Shown: positions 1 to 8,070 of the stretch, in pieces
Layout of the letters: each line of letters begins with the position of its first letter
How positions within the stretch are numbered: position 1 is the stretch's first letter
Origin: Bacteroidota bacterium
Lineage (GTDB): Bacteria > Bacteroidota > Bacteroidia > Flavobacteriales > Weeksellaceae
Assembly (NCBI GenBank): GCA_023422635.1
Contig: JAFAGO010000028.1
Span: 1-64,000 of the forward strand
DNA length: 64,000 nt
Direction of reading: 5' to 3'
Notes under the pieces: model-generated
Database searches by the model: none
What the model was told of the DNA's origin: nothing
The model's input: only the letters and a program-made list of their open reading frames with translations
Translations under genes and position numbers: made by a program

Positions 1-590
1 AGCTTTTGAGTGGTAATTTCCCTGGTGATAGCTTTATTGAACAATGCACGAAAAGTTCGTAGCCTAATACCAATTGTACTGTCTTTATTTTTGTTACCTC
101 TCAGAAAAGCTTCATATTTATACAAGAAGTCTGCGGTAATATCTTTAAAATCAATATTATCTTTTTTGTAAAATTTTTGAATTGATCTAAGTGTTTCCGC
201 TTCAATTTTTGATGATGTAAGTTTATTAGCTTGTTTTAGTTCGTCAATATGAAGTTTATGGAAATCAGTGTAAGAAATCTTTTCTGTTTTAGCATTGTTT
301 GTTTTAATTGACGAAAGAAGTTCTTCAATTGTGAAATTTTCATCATTTAATAAGAATTCATCAATTTTATCATCAAGAATTTTTGTGTATTTATCTATAA
401 AGGCATTAAGTTGTTTGTGTTGTTTGTAAGTGTTTTTAACTCTTCCAGTTTCAAAAGACCAATCTTCATACTTACAAAATTTACCTAAAGATTTCGAGGT
501 ATTTTTTCTGTCTTTTATAAATTGTATAACGATGGAGTGTTTACCATCAGAATTTGGATTTTTTTTGATTGTAAATTTGTATATACTCAT
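1..590 (-). CDS. Tyrosine site-specific recombinase (integrase), N-terminal part, cut by window edge
   Basis: Reading leftward from the ATG at 590, an uninterrupted frame of 196 codons runs off the window. It starts MSIYKFTIKKNPNSDGKHSI. The first ~90 residues resemble the arm-type DNA-binding domain of Bacteroidota integrases, with a central stretch around KDRKNTSKSFGKF. Residues ~95-196 look like the SAM-like core-binding domain, ending with the typical FRALFNKAI segment. The catalytic domain (R...HxxR...Y) would lie beyond the left edge and cannot be seen. The gene points away from the tRNA-like fragment at 740-786, as expected for an integrase at the end of an integrated element. Family call is from recognisable pattern; substrate and whether it is active are unknown. 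Confidence 0.85.
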   Translation of the reverse strand, partial: MSIYKFTIKKNPNSDGKHSIVIQFIKDRKNTSKSLGKFCKYEDWSFETGRVKNTYKQHKQLNAFIDKYTKILDDKIDEFLLNDENFTIEELLSSIKTNNAKTEKISYTDFHKLHIDELKQANKLTSSKIEAETLRSIQKFYKKDNIDFKDITADFLYKYEAFLRGNKNKDSTIGIRLRTFRALFNKAITREITTQK

Positions 591-602
591 CTTTTTCTAT
601 TT

Positions 603-645
603 TGTTCGTGACGAACATTTGACGAACATTTTCATAGCAAATATA
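603..645 (-). promoter_or_regulatory. Putative promoter and operator of the integrase
   Basis: On the minus strand a -7 box TATATTTG (plus 638-645) matches the Bacteroidota TAnnTTTG consensus. Just downstream, across the expected transcription start, lie an 11-bp tandem direct repeat GACGAACATTT (610-620 and 621-631) and an inverted repeat TGTTCGT/ACGAACA (603-609 and 611-617, one central base). Together these form three half-sites ending 13 bases before the ATG. This layout suggests a repressor or integrase/excisionase site. No clear -33 element was found. Confidence 0.5.
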
Positions 646-739
646 AGAAAAAAGTAATTTTAAATAAAGTATTATTTATATAAAACATTGAAAATCAGAA
701 TAAATAAGATAAACATATTTGAAAATAAGAAATCTTAAA

Positions 740-786
740 TCTTACTCATAATCAGGTTGTCCTTGGTTCGAGCCCAAGTGGGACCA
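740..786 (+). other. 3' half of a tRNA (CAU anticodon), probable attachment site (att)
   Basis: The segment holds an anticodon loop CTCATAA (745-751), a T-stem/loop CTTGG-TTCGAGC-CCAAG (762-778) and a 3' acceptor strand TGGGACC with discriminator A (779-786). There is no D-arm or 5' acceptor strand upstream, and the anticodon stem has one broken pair at position 743. It is therefore not a full tRNA gene. Such a 3' fragment next to an integrase is the usual mark of a tRNA-targeted integrative element; the intact tRNA (elongator Met or Ile2) should lie at the other end, outside the window. Confidence 0.75.
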
Positions 787-788
787 CA

Positions 789-827
789 CTCGGAAAACCC
801 AGTCCTTAAAGGGTTTTCCGATTTTCT
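789..827 (+). terminator. Rho-independent terminator after the tRNA fragment
   Basis: A perfect 10-bp inverted repeat, CGGAAAACCC (791-800) and GGGTTTTCCG (811-820), with a 10-base loop is followed by ATTTTCTT. It is probably the native terminator of the tRNA whose 3' end lies at the att site. Confidence 0.75.
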
Positions 828-850
828 TACTCTGTTGTAGTTGTGTTAAT

Positions 851-871
851 GTGTACTAAATCGTGTACTAA
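851..871 (+). repeat. Short direct repeat at the element junction
   Basis: GTGTACTAA occurs twice (851-859 and 863-871) with a 3-base spacer, 65 bases beyond the att-like fragment. It could be an arm-type integrase site or chance in AT-rich DNA. Confidence 0.3.
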
Positions 872-912
872 CCTCAACATACTTCCAAAAAATGGTTAAG
901 TGAAAAAAATAG

Positions 913-942
913 GGTTCGGATGTATATTCTGAGCCTTTTTTT
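913..942 (+). terminator. Second terminator-like hairpin
   Basis: GGTTCGGA (913-920) pairs with TCTGAGCC (928-935) with two wobble pairs and a 7-base loop, followed by seven T residues. It would isolate the downstream nitrite/NO cluster from the integrated element. No gene is seen between 830 and 1076. Confidence 0.55.
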
Positions 943-996
943 GGCAACAAGTACAAATTGATTTTAAGTCAGGATTCTACAAGTGCAGTAGGAAAA

Positions 997-1059
997 TGAT
1001 AAATATCAAAAAATAAAATACTAAAAAATCCTTTATTATAAAATTATTCTTTACCTTTG
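997..1059 (+). promoter_or_regulatory. Promoter of the nsrR-nirK cluster with an FNR/CRP-type box
   Basis: TGATAAATATCA (997-1008) fits the FNR/DNR pattern TGAT-N4-ATCA. A -7 box TACCTTTG (1052-1059) matches TAnnTTTG and sits 17 bases before the ATG of the Rrf2 gene. The FNR-like box is about 45 bases upstream of the -7 box, where a Crp/Fnr activator would fit. A specific NsrR operator was not recognised. Confidence 0.45.
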
Positions 1060-1076
1060 AAAAATAAAAGTACAAG

Positions 1077-1508
1077 ATGTTTTCAAAAACCTGTGAATAT
1101 GCGATTAGAGCTTTGATATTTGTAGCACAAAAATCAAGAAATGGCGGTAGAACAGGGATTAAAGAAATTGCGAACGGGATTGATTCACCAGAGTATTTTA
1201 TTGCGAAAATTTTGCAAGATCTCAGCCGAAAAGGTTTTGTTCAATCTGCGAAAGGGCCAACGGGAGGTTTTTTTATGGAAGCAGAAGAACTTAACATTTC
1301 ATTGTCGAAAGTAGTAATTGAGATGGATGGTGATAAACTTTTTTCTGGTTGCGGACTTGGTTTGAAGGAATGCTCAGAAAATCATCCTTGCCCAATTCAT
1401 CATGAATTTAAAACAATTCGTAGTGAAATAAAATCGATGCTAGAACATTCAACTTTTGAAATGTTTGTCGATAATTTAGAGCAAAAACTTACTTTTTTAA
1501 AGAAGTAA
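1077..1508 (+). CDS. nsrR: Rrf2-family transcriptional regulator, NsrR-type NO sensor
   Basis: The 143-residue protein has the Rrf2 winged-helix start (MFSKTCEYAIRAL) and the wing segment KGPTGGF near residues 60-65. Three cysteines, C92, C99 and C105, are spaced as in iron-sulfur Rrf2 proteins such as NsrR and IscR. NsrR proteins repress NO-detoxification genes until NO attacks their cluster. Lying first in a same-strand run of nirK, RIC and norB, it is probably the local NO-responsive repressor. IscR is the alternative, but no isc genes are nearby. The ATG follows a good -7 box by 17 bases. Confidence 0.8.
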   Translation: MFSKTCEYAIRALIFVAQKSRNGGRTGIKEIANGIDSPEYFIAKILQDLSRKGFVQSAKGPTGGFFMEAEELNISLSKVVIEMDGDKLFSGCGLGLKECSENHPCPIHHEFKTIRSEIKSMLEHSTFEMFVDNLEQKLTFLKK

Positions 1509-1557
1509 AAATTTTTAAACTCAATAAAAGATAAAAAGGTATTAAATTCTTTTAAAG

Positions 1558-2049
1558 ATGAATGCAAATCAGTTTTTCTTACAGTTGATCAAACCACCGA
1601 TTTTCCTTTGGTTAGGGATTTTTATCGCTATTAGTTTTGTCGAAACGCCTTTAAAATTTCAAGTTCCGGGTATTACGCTCGCTTTTGCACTTTCATTGGG
1701 GAAAATTATGTTTGGGATTTCCACCAATATCCAAATTGGATTTTGTGTCTTTATTCTGCTTGCAATGGCTTGGAAGGCAAAAAAGGTAAAACCGTTCTAT
1801 TTTTCAATGGTTATCCTTCTGTTTTTACTTTTAATCGCACAAAAGTTTTGGATGCTTTCTGTGTTGGATGAAAGAGCTGATTTGCTGATTCAGAACAAGC
1901 CAGCAGGAACTTCAAATCTTCACGATATTTTTATTTATTCGGAAGTTTTCAAATTGCTAGTTCTTCTCTTTTTAGGTTTTTCCAATCCTTTGAAAGCGAA
2001 GTATCCCCAAACCTCAAACCTCGAACATAATCAACTTCAAAAAATTTGA
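1558..2049 (+). CDS. Hypothetical four-helix membrane protein in the nirK cluster
   Basis: I do not recognise this 163-residue protein. It has four hydrophobic stretches, at about residues 15-30, 38-55, 58-70 plus 78-98, and 128-143, with short charged loops (KAKKVKP, LDERADLLIQNKP). No heme, copper or cysteine motif is evident. It lies 49 bases after nsrR and ends 20 bases before the nirK ATG, so it is almost certainly co-transcribed with them. A role as a membrane partner in electron delivery, NO handling or NirK assembly can be proposed from position only. Confidence 0.7.
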   Translation: MNANQFFLQLIKPPIFLWLGIFIAISFVETPLKFQVPGITLAFALSLGKIMFGISTNIQIGFCVFILLAMAWKAKKVKPFYFSMVILLFLLLIAQKFWMLSVLDERADLLIQNKPAGTSNLHDIFIYSEVFKLLVLLFLGFSNPLKAKYPQTSNLEHNQLQKI

Positions 2050-2069
2050 AACCACAAAAAATACTCAAT

Positions 2070-3104
2070 ATGAAAAATACGGTTACCATCGCAGTTTTAC
2101 TGCTGTCGATTTTGTCTTTTAACAGTTGCAAACAAAATCCACAAAGCGGAATCAACTCTTCTGATACCGAACAAATTAAAACAGACGGTTCAGTAGAAAC
2201 TCAAAAATTAGTTGCGCCACCAAACGTTCCTGCTCCGGTAGGCGATAGAGCGGCGAAAAAAGTAATCGTTCATCTCGAAACGATTGAAAAAGTTGGTGAA
2301 TTGGCGGACGGAACGCAGTATAATTTCTGGACTTTCAATGGAACAGTTCCCGGAAGTTTTATCCGTGCGAGAGTTGGTGATGAAATTGAACTTCACCTTA
2401 AAAATAATGAAAACAGCATTTTTCCACACAATATCGATCTTCATGCAGTAAATGGTCCTGGAGGTGGAGCAGAAGCTACTTTTGTGGCACCCGGAAAAGA
2501 GGCGGTTTTCAATTTTAAGGCCTTAAATCCTGGATTATATGTATACCACTGCGCAACTGCACCAGTCGGAATGCACATCGCCAACGGAATGTACGGTTTA
2601 ATTTTAATTGAACCTGAAGGTGGACTTCCGAAAGTGGACAAAGAATTCTACATTATGCAAGGTGATTTTTATACAAAAGGAAAATTTGGGGATAAAGGTC
2701 TACAAGAATTTGATATGGATAAAGCCATTGCAGAACATCCAGAATATGTGGTGTTTAACGGAAATACAGCGTCTCTTTTAGGAGATAATGAGTTGCAAGC
2801 AAAAACTGGTGAAACCGTACGTTTCTTTGTCGGAAATGGTGGTCCAAACCTTACTTCTTCTTTCCACTTAATCGGAGAAATTTTTGATCGCGTGTACATG
2901 GAAGGCGGTAGCAAAATCAATGAAAATGTGCAAACAACCGTGGTTCCTCCTGGAGGCGCAGCAATAGTGGAATTTAAAGCAACCGTTCCTGGCGAATATG
3001 TAATTGTGGATCATGCCATTTTCCGAGCATTTAATAAAGGAGCTTTAGGAAAACTGAAAGTTACGGGAGCGGATAATCCAAATGTTTATAAAAAGCAACA
3101 ATAA
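2070..3104 (+). CDS. nirK: Copper-containing nitrite reductase (lipoprotein form)
   Basis: NirK reduces nitrite to NO. The 344-residue protein has two cupredoxin domains. Copper ligands are readable: H120 and H125 (FPHNIDLH), H160-C161 (YHC), H169 and M174, and a late type 2 histidine in VDHAIFRAF. The spacing HCATAPVGMH...M matches the class II NirK pattern. The start at 2070 is preferred over an in-frame TTG at 2046 because it gives a clean lipoprotein signal with lipobox cysteine C20 (FNSC). The enzyme is thus likely membrane-anchored and facing the periplasm. A lipoprotein cytochrome c and a SCO protein follow downstream. Confidence 0.95.
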   Translation: MKNTVTIAVLLLSILSFNSCKQNPQSGINSSDTEQIKTDGSVETQKLVAPPNVPAPVGDRAAKKVIVHLETIEKVGELADGTQYNFWTFNGTVPGSFIRARVGDEIELHLKNNENSIFPHNIDLHAVNGPGGGAEATFVAPGKEAVFNFKALNPGLYVYHCATAPVGMHIANGMYGLILIEPEGGLPKVDKEFYIMQGDFYTKGKFGDKGLQEFDMDKAIAEHPEYVVFNGNTASLLGDNELQAKTGETVRFFVGNGGPNLTSSFHLIGEIFDRVYMEGGSKINENVQTTVVPPGGAAIVEFKATVPGEYVIVDHAIFRAFNKGALGKLKVTGADNPNVYKKQQ

Positions 3105-3142
3105 ATGATTGAGCATCATTGGGGATTTTAATAAGTAAAAAA

Positions 3143-3976
3143 ATGAACGTTTTTAAATCCATCATCTTTTGTATTACAGGCATTTTGTGTAGTTCCTGTT
3201 CGGATAACCGTACAATTGTCCAGAGTAAACCCATTGTTTCATCAGAAATAAAATTCATTTCCAGCGATAAAAATATGGTGAAAATTCCGGGTGGTTCTTA
3301 TGAATCTTTTATCGGAAAAGATTCAGGAAGAGTGGTAACCGTTCAACCATTTTACATTGATGAAACGCCTGTAACACAGCAAGAATACCTTCAGTTTTTG
3401 AAAGCAAATCCTCAATGGTCTAAATCAAATGTATTGAAAATTTATGCAGATAGCACGTATCTGAAATCTTGGGGAAGCGATTTTCAAATTCCAAAAGGAA
3501 CTTCACCCAACGCACCTGTAACCAATGTTTCCTGGTTCTCCGCGGAAGCATATGCTAAAAGTGTAGGAAAAAGACTTCCAACGATTGATGAATGGGAATT
3601 CGTTGGCTTAGCAGATGAACATCAGAAAAATGCTTCGAACGAACCTGCATTTTCTGAAGCAATTCTGAAAGCGTATCAAGATCATTCCATTAAAAATCAA
3701 TCTGTAAAGAACGGTAACCCCAATTATTATGGAGTTTACGATATGTATGGTTTGATTTGGGAATGGACGTATGATTTCAATTCAGTAATGATGAGCGGTG
3801 AATCCCGAAAAGACAATTCCGTAAACGAATCGCTTTTTTGTGCGGGCGCAGCCGTAACTTCTTCAGATTTGAGGAATTATGCGGCATTCGTAAGATACGC
3901 ATTAAGAGGCAGTTTGAAAGCCAATTATACCCTGAATAATTTAGGATTTAGATGTGCAAAAGACCTTAAAAATTAA
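3143..3976 (+). CDS. nirV: Formylglycine-generating-enzyme-like (SUMF1) lipoprotein, NirV-like
   Basis: The protein of 277 residues has a lipoprotein signal (lipobox cysteine about residue 19, LCSSC) followed by an FGE-sulfatase domain. Recognisable pieces are MVKIPGGSY, FYIDETPVTQQEYLQFL, NAPVTNVSWFSAEAYAKSVGKRLPTIDEWEF, YDMYGLIWEWTYDF and the closing NLGFRCAKD. NirV proteins of this fold are found next to nirK in other denitrifiers, but their function is unsettled; most lack sulfatase substrates. The ATG at 3143 is chosen because an upstream in-frame ATG would spoil the signal peptide. It shares the operon with nirK (38 bases apart). Confidence 0.85.
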   Translation: MNVFKSIIFCITGILCSSCSDNRTIVQSKPIVSSEIKFISSDKNMVKIPGGSYESFIGKDSGRVVTVQPFYIDETPVTQQEYLQFLKANPQWSKSNVLKIYADSTYLKSWGSDFQIPKGTSPNAPVTNVSWFSAEAYAKSVGKRLPTIDEWEFVGLADEHQKNASNEPAFSEAILKAYQDHSIKNQSVKNGNPNYYGVYDMYGLIWEWTYDFNSVMMSGESRKDNSVNESLFCAGAAVTSSDLRNYAAFVRYALRGSLKANYTLNNLGFRCAKDLKN

Positions 3977-3980
3977 AGTT

Positions 3981-4544
3981 ATGAAAACAATAGGATTATT
4001 TGTTTTTTCACTCATGCTAATCGCTTGTCAGAAACAACAAACACCCATTCCCGAAGATTCTATTTTTAATATGAATGCAAAGTGGGAACAGCAAAACGGA
4101 AAGTCGCTACAACTAAAAGATTTGCAGGGAAAAGTAATGGTTACCGCCATGATTTTTACCTCTTGCAAAACGGCTTGTCCAAGATTAACCGCGGAAATGA
4201 GAACCATTTCACAAAAAGTTGGGAAAGTAGATCCGAACAAAATACGATACGTATTGATTTCCATTGATCCGGAAACCGATACACCAAGCGTGATGAACAG
4301 CTATCTGCAAGCAAATGGTTTTAATGGGGAAGAATGGCTTTTTATCCGAAGTAATGAGGAAAATACAAGGACTTTAGCCAATATGATGGCGATAAAATAC
4401 AAAAAGATAACGCCAATGGAGTTTTCGCATTCGAATATTATAAGCGTGTATTCTAAAGACGGAATCTTAGCGTATCAAAAGGAAGGATTGAATAATGATG
4501 TGGAACAAACCGTAGAAAATATTAAACAACAAATTAAATTTTAA
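3981..4544 (+). CDS. SCO1/SenC/PrrC-family copper chaperone lipoprotein
   Basis: The 187-residue protein begins with a lipoprotein signal (lipobox C16, LIAC) and has a thioredoxin-like SCO domain. The copper ligands are visible: C62 and C66 in SCKTACP and H150 in EFSHSN. SCO proteins deliver copper to cytochrome oxidase CuA; in denitrifiers a role in loading NirK or N2O reductase has been suggested. Placed four bases after nirV in a nirK operon with no oxidase genes, it most likely supplies copper to NirK. That target is an inference. The ATG at 3981 gives the signal peptide. Confidence 0.88.
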   Translation: MKTIGLFVFSLMLIACQKQQTPIPEDSIFNMNAKWEQQNGKSLQLKDLQGKVMVTAMIFTSCKTACPRLTAEMRTISQKVGKVDPNKIRYVLISIDPETDTPSVMNSYLQANGFNGEEWLFIRSNEENTRTLANMMAIKYKKITPMEFSHSNIISVYSKDGILAYQKEGLNNDVEQTVENIKQQIKF

Positions 4545-4557
4545 AACCCTGGAAATC

Positions 4558-4983
4558 ATGAAAAAAGCATTGTATACCACAGCAGTTTTAGCTGTACTTT
4601 CATTTACCTCTTGTTCCGATAAAAAAGGAACTGAAACTTCTACACCAGAACCCGAATCCAACGTGATGTTGGAAGAACCTAAACCAGCAGATTCTGCTGC
4701 ATTGGCTGCAAAAACAACAACATCAACCCCAGAAGCAGAAGGAGAAAAATTGTTGGAAGGAATGGATTGTCTTTCTTGTCATAAAGTAGATGCCAAGTTA
4801 GTTGGCCCTTCTTACCAAGAAGTTGCCGCAAAATATACCGATGCCGATGTGGATCATCTTGCGCAAAAAATCATTGATGGTGGAAAAGGAGTTTGGGGAG
4901 AAATTCCGATGACGCCGCACGCTGGCTTAAGCAAAGAAAATGCTCAAAAAATGGTGAAATACATTCTTTCTTTAAAAAAGTAA
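4558..4983 (+). CDS. Class I c-type cytochrome lipoprotein
   Basis: The 141-residue protein has a lipobox at C19 (FTSC), a low-complexity Pro/Glu/Thr linker to about residue 60, and one cytochrome c domain. The heme motif is C71-L-S-C74-H75, and the axial methionine is probably M118 in GEIPMTPH. It resembles small cytochromes c551/c552. With nirK 1.5 kb upstream in the same operon, it is the probable periplasmic electron donor to nitrite reductase, tethered beside the lipoprotein enzyme by its flexible linker. The donor role is inferred from context. Confidence 0.88.
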   Translation: MKKALYTTAVLAVLSFTSCSDKKGTETSTPEPESNVMLEEPKPADSAALAAKTTTSTPEAEGEKLLEGMDCLSCHKVDAKLVGPSYQEVAAKYTDADVDHLAQKIIDGGKGVWGEIPMTPHAGLSKENAQKMVKYILSLKK

Positions 4984-5011
4984 AATAAACAATCTTTTAA
5001 ACTAAAATAAT

Positions 5012-5737
5012 ATGAATACTAAAACGGATCACATCGGACAAATTGTTGCAGAAGATTTTAGAACTGCAGCCATCTTCAAAAAACACGGTATCGACTTCTG
5101 TTGCAGAGGTGGAAGAACCATCGAAGAAGCTTGTGATAAAAAAAATATCAATGCCGAAAGCATTTTTCAAGAAATTGAAAACCTACCGAAAAATGATGGA
5201 TCTTCAATAGATTTTACTTCTTGGCCTTTGGATTTATTGGTGGATTATATCGAGAAAAAACACCACCGATATGCCGAAGAAAAAACGCCAATTATTCAAG
5301 CGTTTCTGGATAAGTTGTGTAACGTTCATGGTGGAAGGCATCCGGAACTTTTTGAAATTAGAGATTTATTTAACGAATCTGCACACGACTTGGCAGCACA
5401 TTTTAAAAAAGAAGAATTGGTATTATTCCCTTTTATTAAAAGTATGGTGAAAGCGAAATTTGAAGGAACTGCCATTCTTCAACCTCAATTCGGAACGGTT
5501 GAAAACCCAGTGAATATGATGATGCAAGAACACACAGCAGAAGGCGATCGTTTACAGAAAATTGCAGAATTAACCGATGGATACAATCCGCCTGCAGATG
5601 CTTGCAACACCTACAAAGTAACATTTGCAATGCTTCAGGAATTTGAAAATGATCTTCATCAACACATCCATTTGGAGAATAATATTTTGTTTCCAAAATC
5701 AATTAAGCTCGAGAATGAATTTGCTGTTGAATCTTAA
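5012..5737 (+). CDS. ric: Iron-sulfur cluster repair di-iron protein (RIC/YtfE/ScdA)
   Basis: RIC proteins restore iron-sulfur clusters damaged by NO or oxidants. The 241-residue protein has the ScdA N-terminal domain with its C30-C31 pair (DFCCRGG). It is followed by a hemerythrin-like four-helix domain with repeated metal-ligand motifs such as KKHHRYAEE, NVHGGRHPEL, HFKKEELVLFPF, MMMQEHTAEGD and HQHIHLENNILFP. Length and domain order match the family. It sits between the cytochrome and norB (28- and 15-base gaps), which fits NO-stress co-regulation. Confidence 0.93.
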   Translation: MNTKTDHIGQIVAEDFRTAAIFKKHGIDFCCRGGRTIEEACDKKNINAESIFQEIENLPKNDGSSIDFTSWPLDLLVDYIEKKHHRYAEEKTPIIQAFLDKLCNVHGGRHPELFEIRDLFNESAHDLAAHFKKEELVLFPFIKSMVKAKFEGTAILQPQFGTVENPVNMMMQEHTAEGDRLQKIAELTDGYNPPADACNTYKVTFAMLQEFENDLHQHIHLENNILFPKSIKLENEFAVES

Positions 5738-5752
5738 AATTGAAGAAGAATT

Positions 5753-7996
5753 ATGACACCTAAAAAACTCTGGACTTGGCTTGCTGCCGTTATAATTGGC
5801 TCATTTGCAGTCCTCATTTTTTTCGGCGTAGATATTTACCGAAAAATACCACCCGTTCCCGATAAAGTTGTTACAACCAACGGAGCAATTGTGGCAACCG
5901 GTCAGGATATTAAAGACGGACAAAATGTTTGGCAATCAATTGGCGGACAAACCGTAGGAAGTATTTGGGGGCATGGGGCTTACATTGCACCCGACTGGAG
6001 TGCCGATTATTTGCATCGAGAAGCACTTCTACTTCTCGACGAACTGGCTAAAAAAGATGGTAAAGTCTATAAAGATCTTCCCGACGATGAGCAGGCAAAA
6101 TACAATGTTCTTTTGAAAAAAGAGCTGAGAACGAATACGCTAAATGCAAGTAATAACACAATTGTTATCTCGCAAGAACGAGCAAAAGTACAAGCAGAAT
6201 TGGCAGAATATTATGCTAAAATATTCATGAATGCATCGGAAATGGATCAGCTTCGAGACCATTATGCAATCCCAAAAAATACCGTGAAAACGGCAGAAAG
6301 AATGGCAAAAATGAATGCGTTTTTTGCTTGGACAGCATGGGTTTGTATTACGGATCGTCCTGGCGACGATGTTTCCTACACTAATAATTGGCCGCATGAC
6401 GAATTGGTAGGTAATATTCCTCCAGCGTCACTGCACCTTTGGTCGGGATTTAGTGTGTTAATGTTGCTTGCTTGCGTCGGATTATTGGTATTATATCACG
6501 CTAAAAATAAGGAAGAAGAAATAAGCACAGAGCTTCCATTAGAAGATCCACTCAGAAATATGAAACCAACACCTTCAATGAGGGCTACATTAAAGTATAT
6601 TTGGGTAGTTTCTTTGCTGATTTTGGTACAAATGATTTCTGGAGTTATCACTGCACATTACGGTGTGGAAGGAAGTGCTTTTTACGGAATTCCTTTGGAT
6701 CAGTTTTTACCGCAATCGGTTTCTAGAAGTTGGCATGTTCAGTTGGCGATATTTTGGATTGCCACCTCTTGGTTGGCGACAGGTTTGTATATTGCACCAG
6801 CGGTTTCTGGGCATGAACCCAAATATCAAAAATTAGGCGTTAATGTATTGTTCGTAGCGCTGCTCATTGTTGTATTGGGTTCATTAACTGGGCAATGGTT
6901 AGGTGTAATGCAGAAATTGGGTTATGTTGATAATTTCCTTTGGGGACATTCCGGATATGAATATGTAGAACTCGGCAGGGTTTGGCAAATCCTCTTATTA
7001 GTTGGCCTTATTCTTTGGCTGGTTCTTATGGTGAGAGCTTTGCTTCCGGCATTGAAAAGAAAAGATGGAGATCGACACTTACTCTTGTTATTCACCCTTT
7101 CTGCGGTTGCAATTGCACTATTTTATGGAGCAGGATTAATGTATGGACGACAAACCCATATGGCGATTGCAGAATACTGGCGTTGGTGGGTCGTTCATCT
7201 TTGGGTAGAAGGATTCTTTGAGGTTTTTGCTACCGTTGTTGCTGCATTTCTTTTTACACGTTTAGGATTGTTACAACTAAAATCTGCTACCAATGCGGTT
7301 TTATTTTCTACCATTGTATTTCTTGCGGGTGGAATTTTAGGAACTTTTCATCATTTGTATTTTAGTGCAACACCAACGGCTGTATTAGCATTGGGTGCTA
7401 CGTTCAGCGCTTTAGAAATTGTTCCTTTAGTACTCATTGGATTTGAGGCGTATCAAAACTATCAATTAAGTAAATCTACAAAATGGATCAAAGCATACAA
7501 ATGGCCAATTTATTGTTTCATCGCCATGTGTTTTTGGAATTTCCTTGGCGCCGGAATTTTCGGATTTGCCATTAATCCACCAATTGCTTTGTACTACATT
7601 CAAGGGTTAAATACCACTGCAGTGCACGGGCACGCCGCATTATTTGGAGTGTACGGAATATTAGGAATCGGGTTGATGCTTTTCGTACTTCGCGGTCTTT
7701 ATCCTGATCGCCAATGGAATGATAAACTCATCGGTTGGGCATTTTGGCTCACCAACATTGGTCTACTTGTAATGGTGGTAATCAGTTTACTTCCCATTGG
7801 GATTATGCAAGCGGTGGCATCAATTCAAGAAGGATATTGGTATGCGCGTTCTGCAGAATTTATGCAAACCGATATGATGCATACTTTGCGTTGGCTTCGC
7901 GTTCCCGGGGATATTTTACTTGCTGTAGGAGAACTTCTTCTGGTAATTTTTATCATTGGATTAAAAACAGGTTGGTCTTTAAAAGAAAAACGATAG
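5753..7996 (+). CDS. norB: Quinol-dependent nitric oxide reductase (qNor)
   Basis: This enzyme reduces two NO to N2O in the cytoplasmic membrane using quinol. The 747 residues include an N-terminal helix, a periplasmic ~210-residue domain typical of single-subunit qNor, and about 12-13 further transmembrane helices. Heme and FeB ligands can be placed: H328 (SWHVQL), H482 (VVHLWVEGFFE, with the conserved glutamates), H533-H534 (FHHLYFS), and H625/H627 (VHGHAALFG). The periplasmic domain has no CxxCH, so no heme c is bound, consistent with quinol use. It follows the RIC gene by 15 bases, and a terminator lies after it. Confidence 0.95.
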   Translation: MTPKKLWTWLAAVIIGSFAVLIFFGVDIYRKIPPVPDKVVTTNGAIVATGQDIKDGQNVWQSIGGQTVGSIWGHGAYIAPDWSADYLHREALLLLDELAKKDGKVYKDLPDDEQAKYNVLLKKELRTNTLNASNNTIVISQERAKVQAELAEYYAKIFMNASEMDQLRDHYAIPKNTVKTAERMAKMNAFFAWTAWVCITDRPGDDVSYTNNWPHDELVGNIPPASLHLWSGFSVLMLLACVGLLVLYHAKNKEEEISTELPLEDPLRNMKPTPSMRATLKYIWVVSLLILVQMISGVITAHYGVEGSAFYGIPLDQFLPQSVSRSWHVQLAIFWIATSWLATGLYIAPAVSGHEPKYQKLGVNVLFVALLIVVLGSLTGQWLGVMQKLGYVDNFLWGHSGYEYVELGRVWQILLLVGLILWLVLMVRALLPALKRKDGDRHLLLLFTLSAVAIALFYGAGLMYGRQTHMAIAEYWRWWVVHLWVEGFFEVFATVVAAFLFTRLGLLQLKSATNAVLFSTIVFLAGGILGTFHHLYFSATPTAVLALGATFSALEIVPLVLIGFEAYQNYQLSKSTKWIKAYKWPIYCFIAMCFWNFLGAGIFGFAINPPIALYYIQGLNTTAVHGHAALFGVYGILGIGLMLFVLRGLYPDRQWNDKLIGWAFWLTNIGLLVMVVISLLPIGIMQAVASIQEGYWYARSAEFMQTDMMHTLRWLRVPGDILLAVGELLLVIFIIGLKTGWSLKEKR

Positions 7997-8016
7997 TCAA
8001 ATTTTTTTTAATCTTT

Positions 8017-8056
8017 GAACTGCTATTAGAATTTCTTTTTAATGGCAGTTCTTTTT
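8017..8056 (+). terminator. Terminator after norB
   Basis: GAACTGCTATTA (8017-8028) pairs with TAATGGCAGTTC (8040-8051), 12 bp with one T-G pair and an 11-base loop, and is followed by TTTTT. It separates norB from the hemerythrin gene, so the last three genes of the cluster depend on read-through or their own promoter. Confidence 0.7.
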
Positions 8057-8070
8057 AATATTTTTAAACG

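Noticed and set aside
430..657. A 75-codon plus-strand frame
   Set aside because: It is antisense to the integrase N-terminus and shows no protein-like pattern of its own.
740..786. A complete tRNA gene
   Set aside because: The D-arm and 5' acceptor strand are missing and the anticodon stem is broken, so it was called an att-like tRNA fragment.
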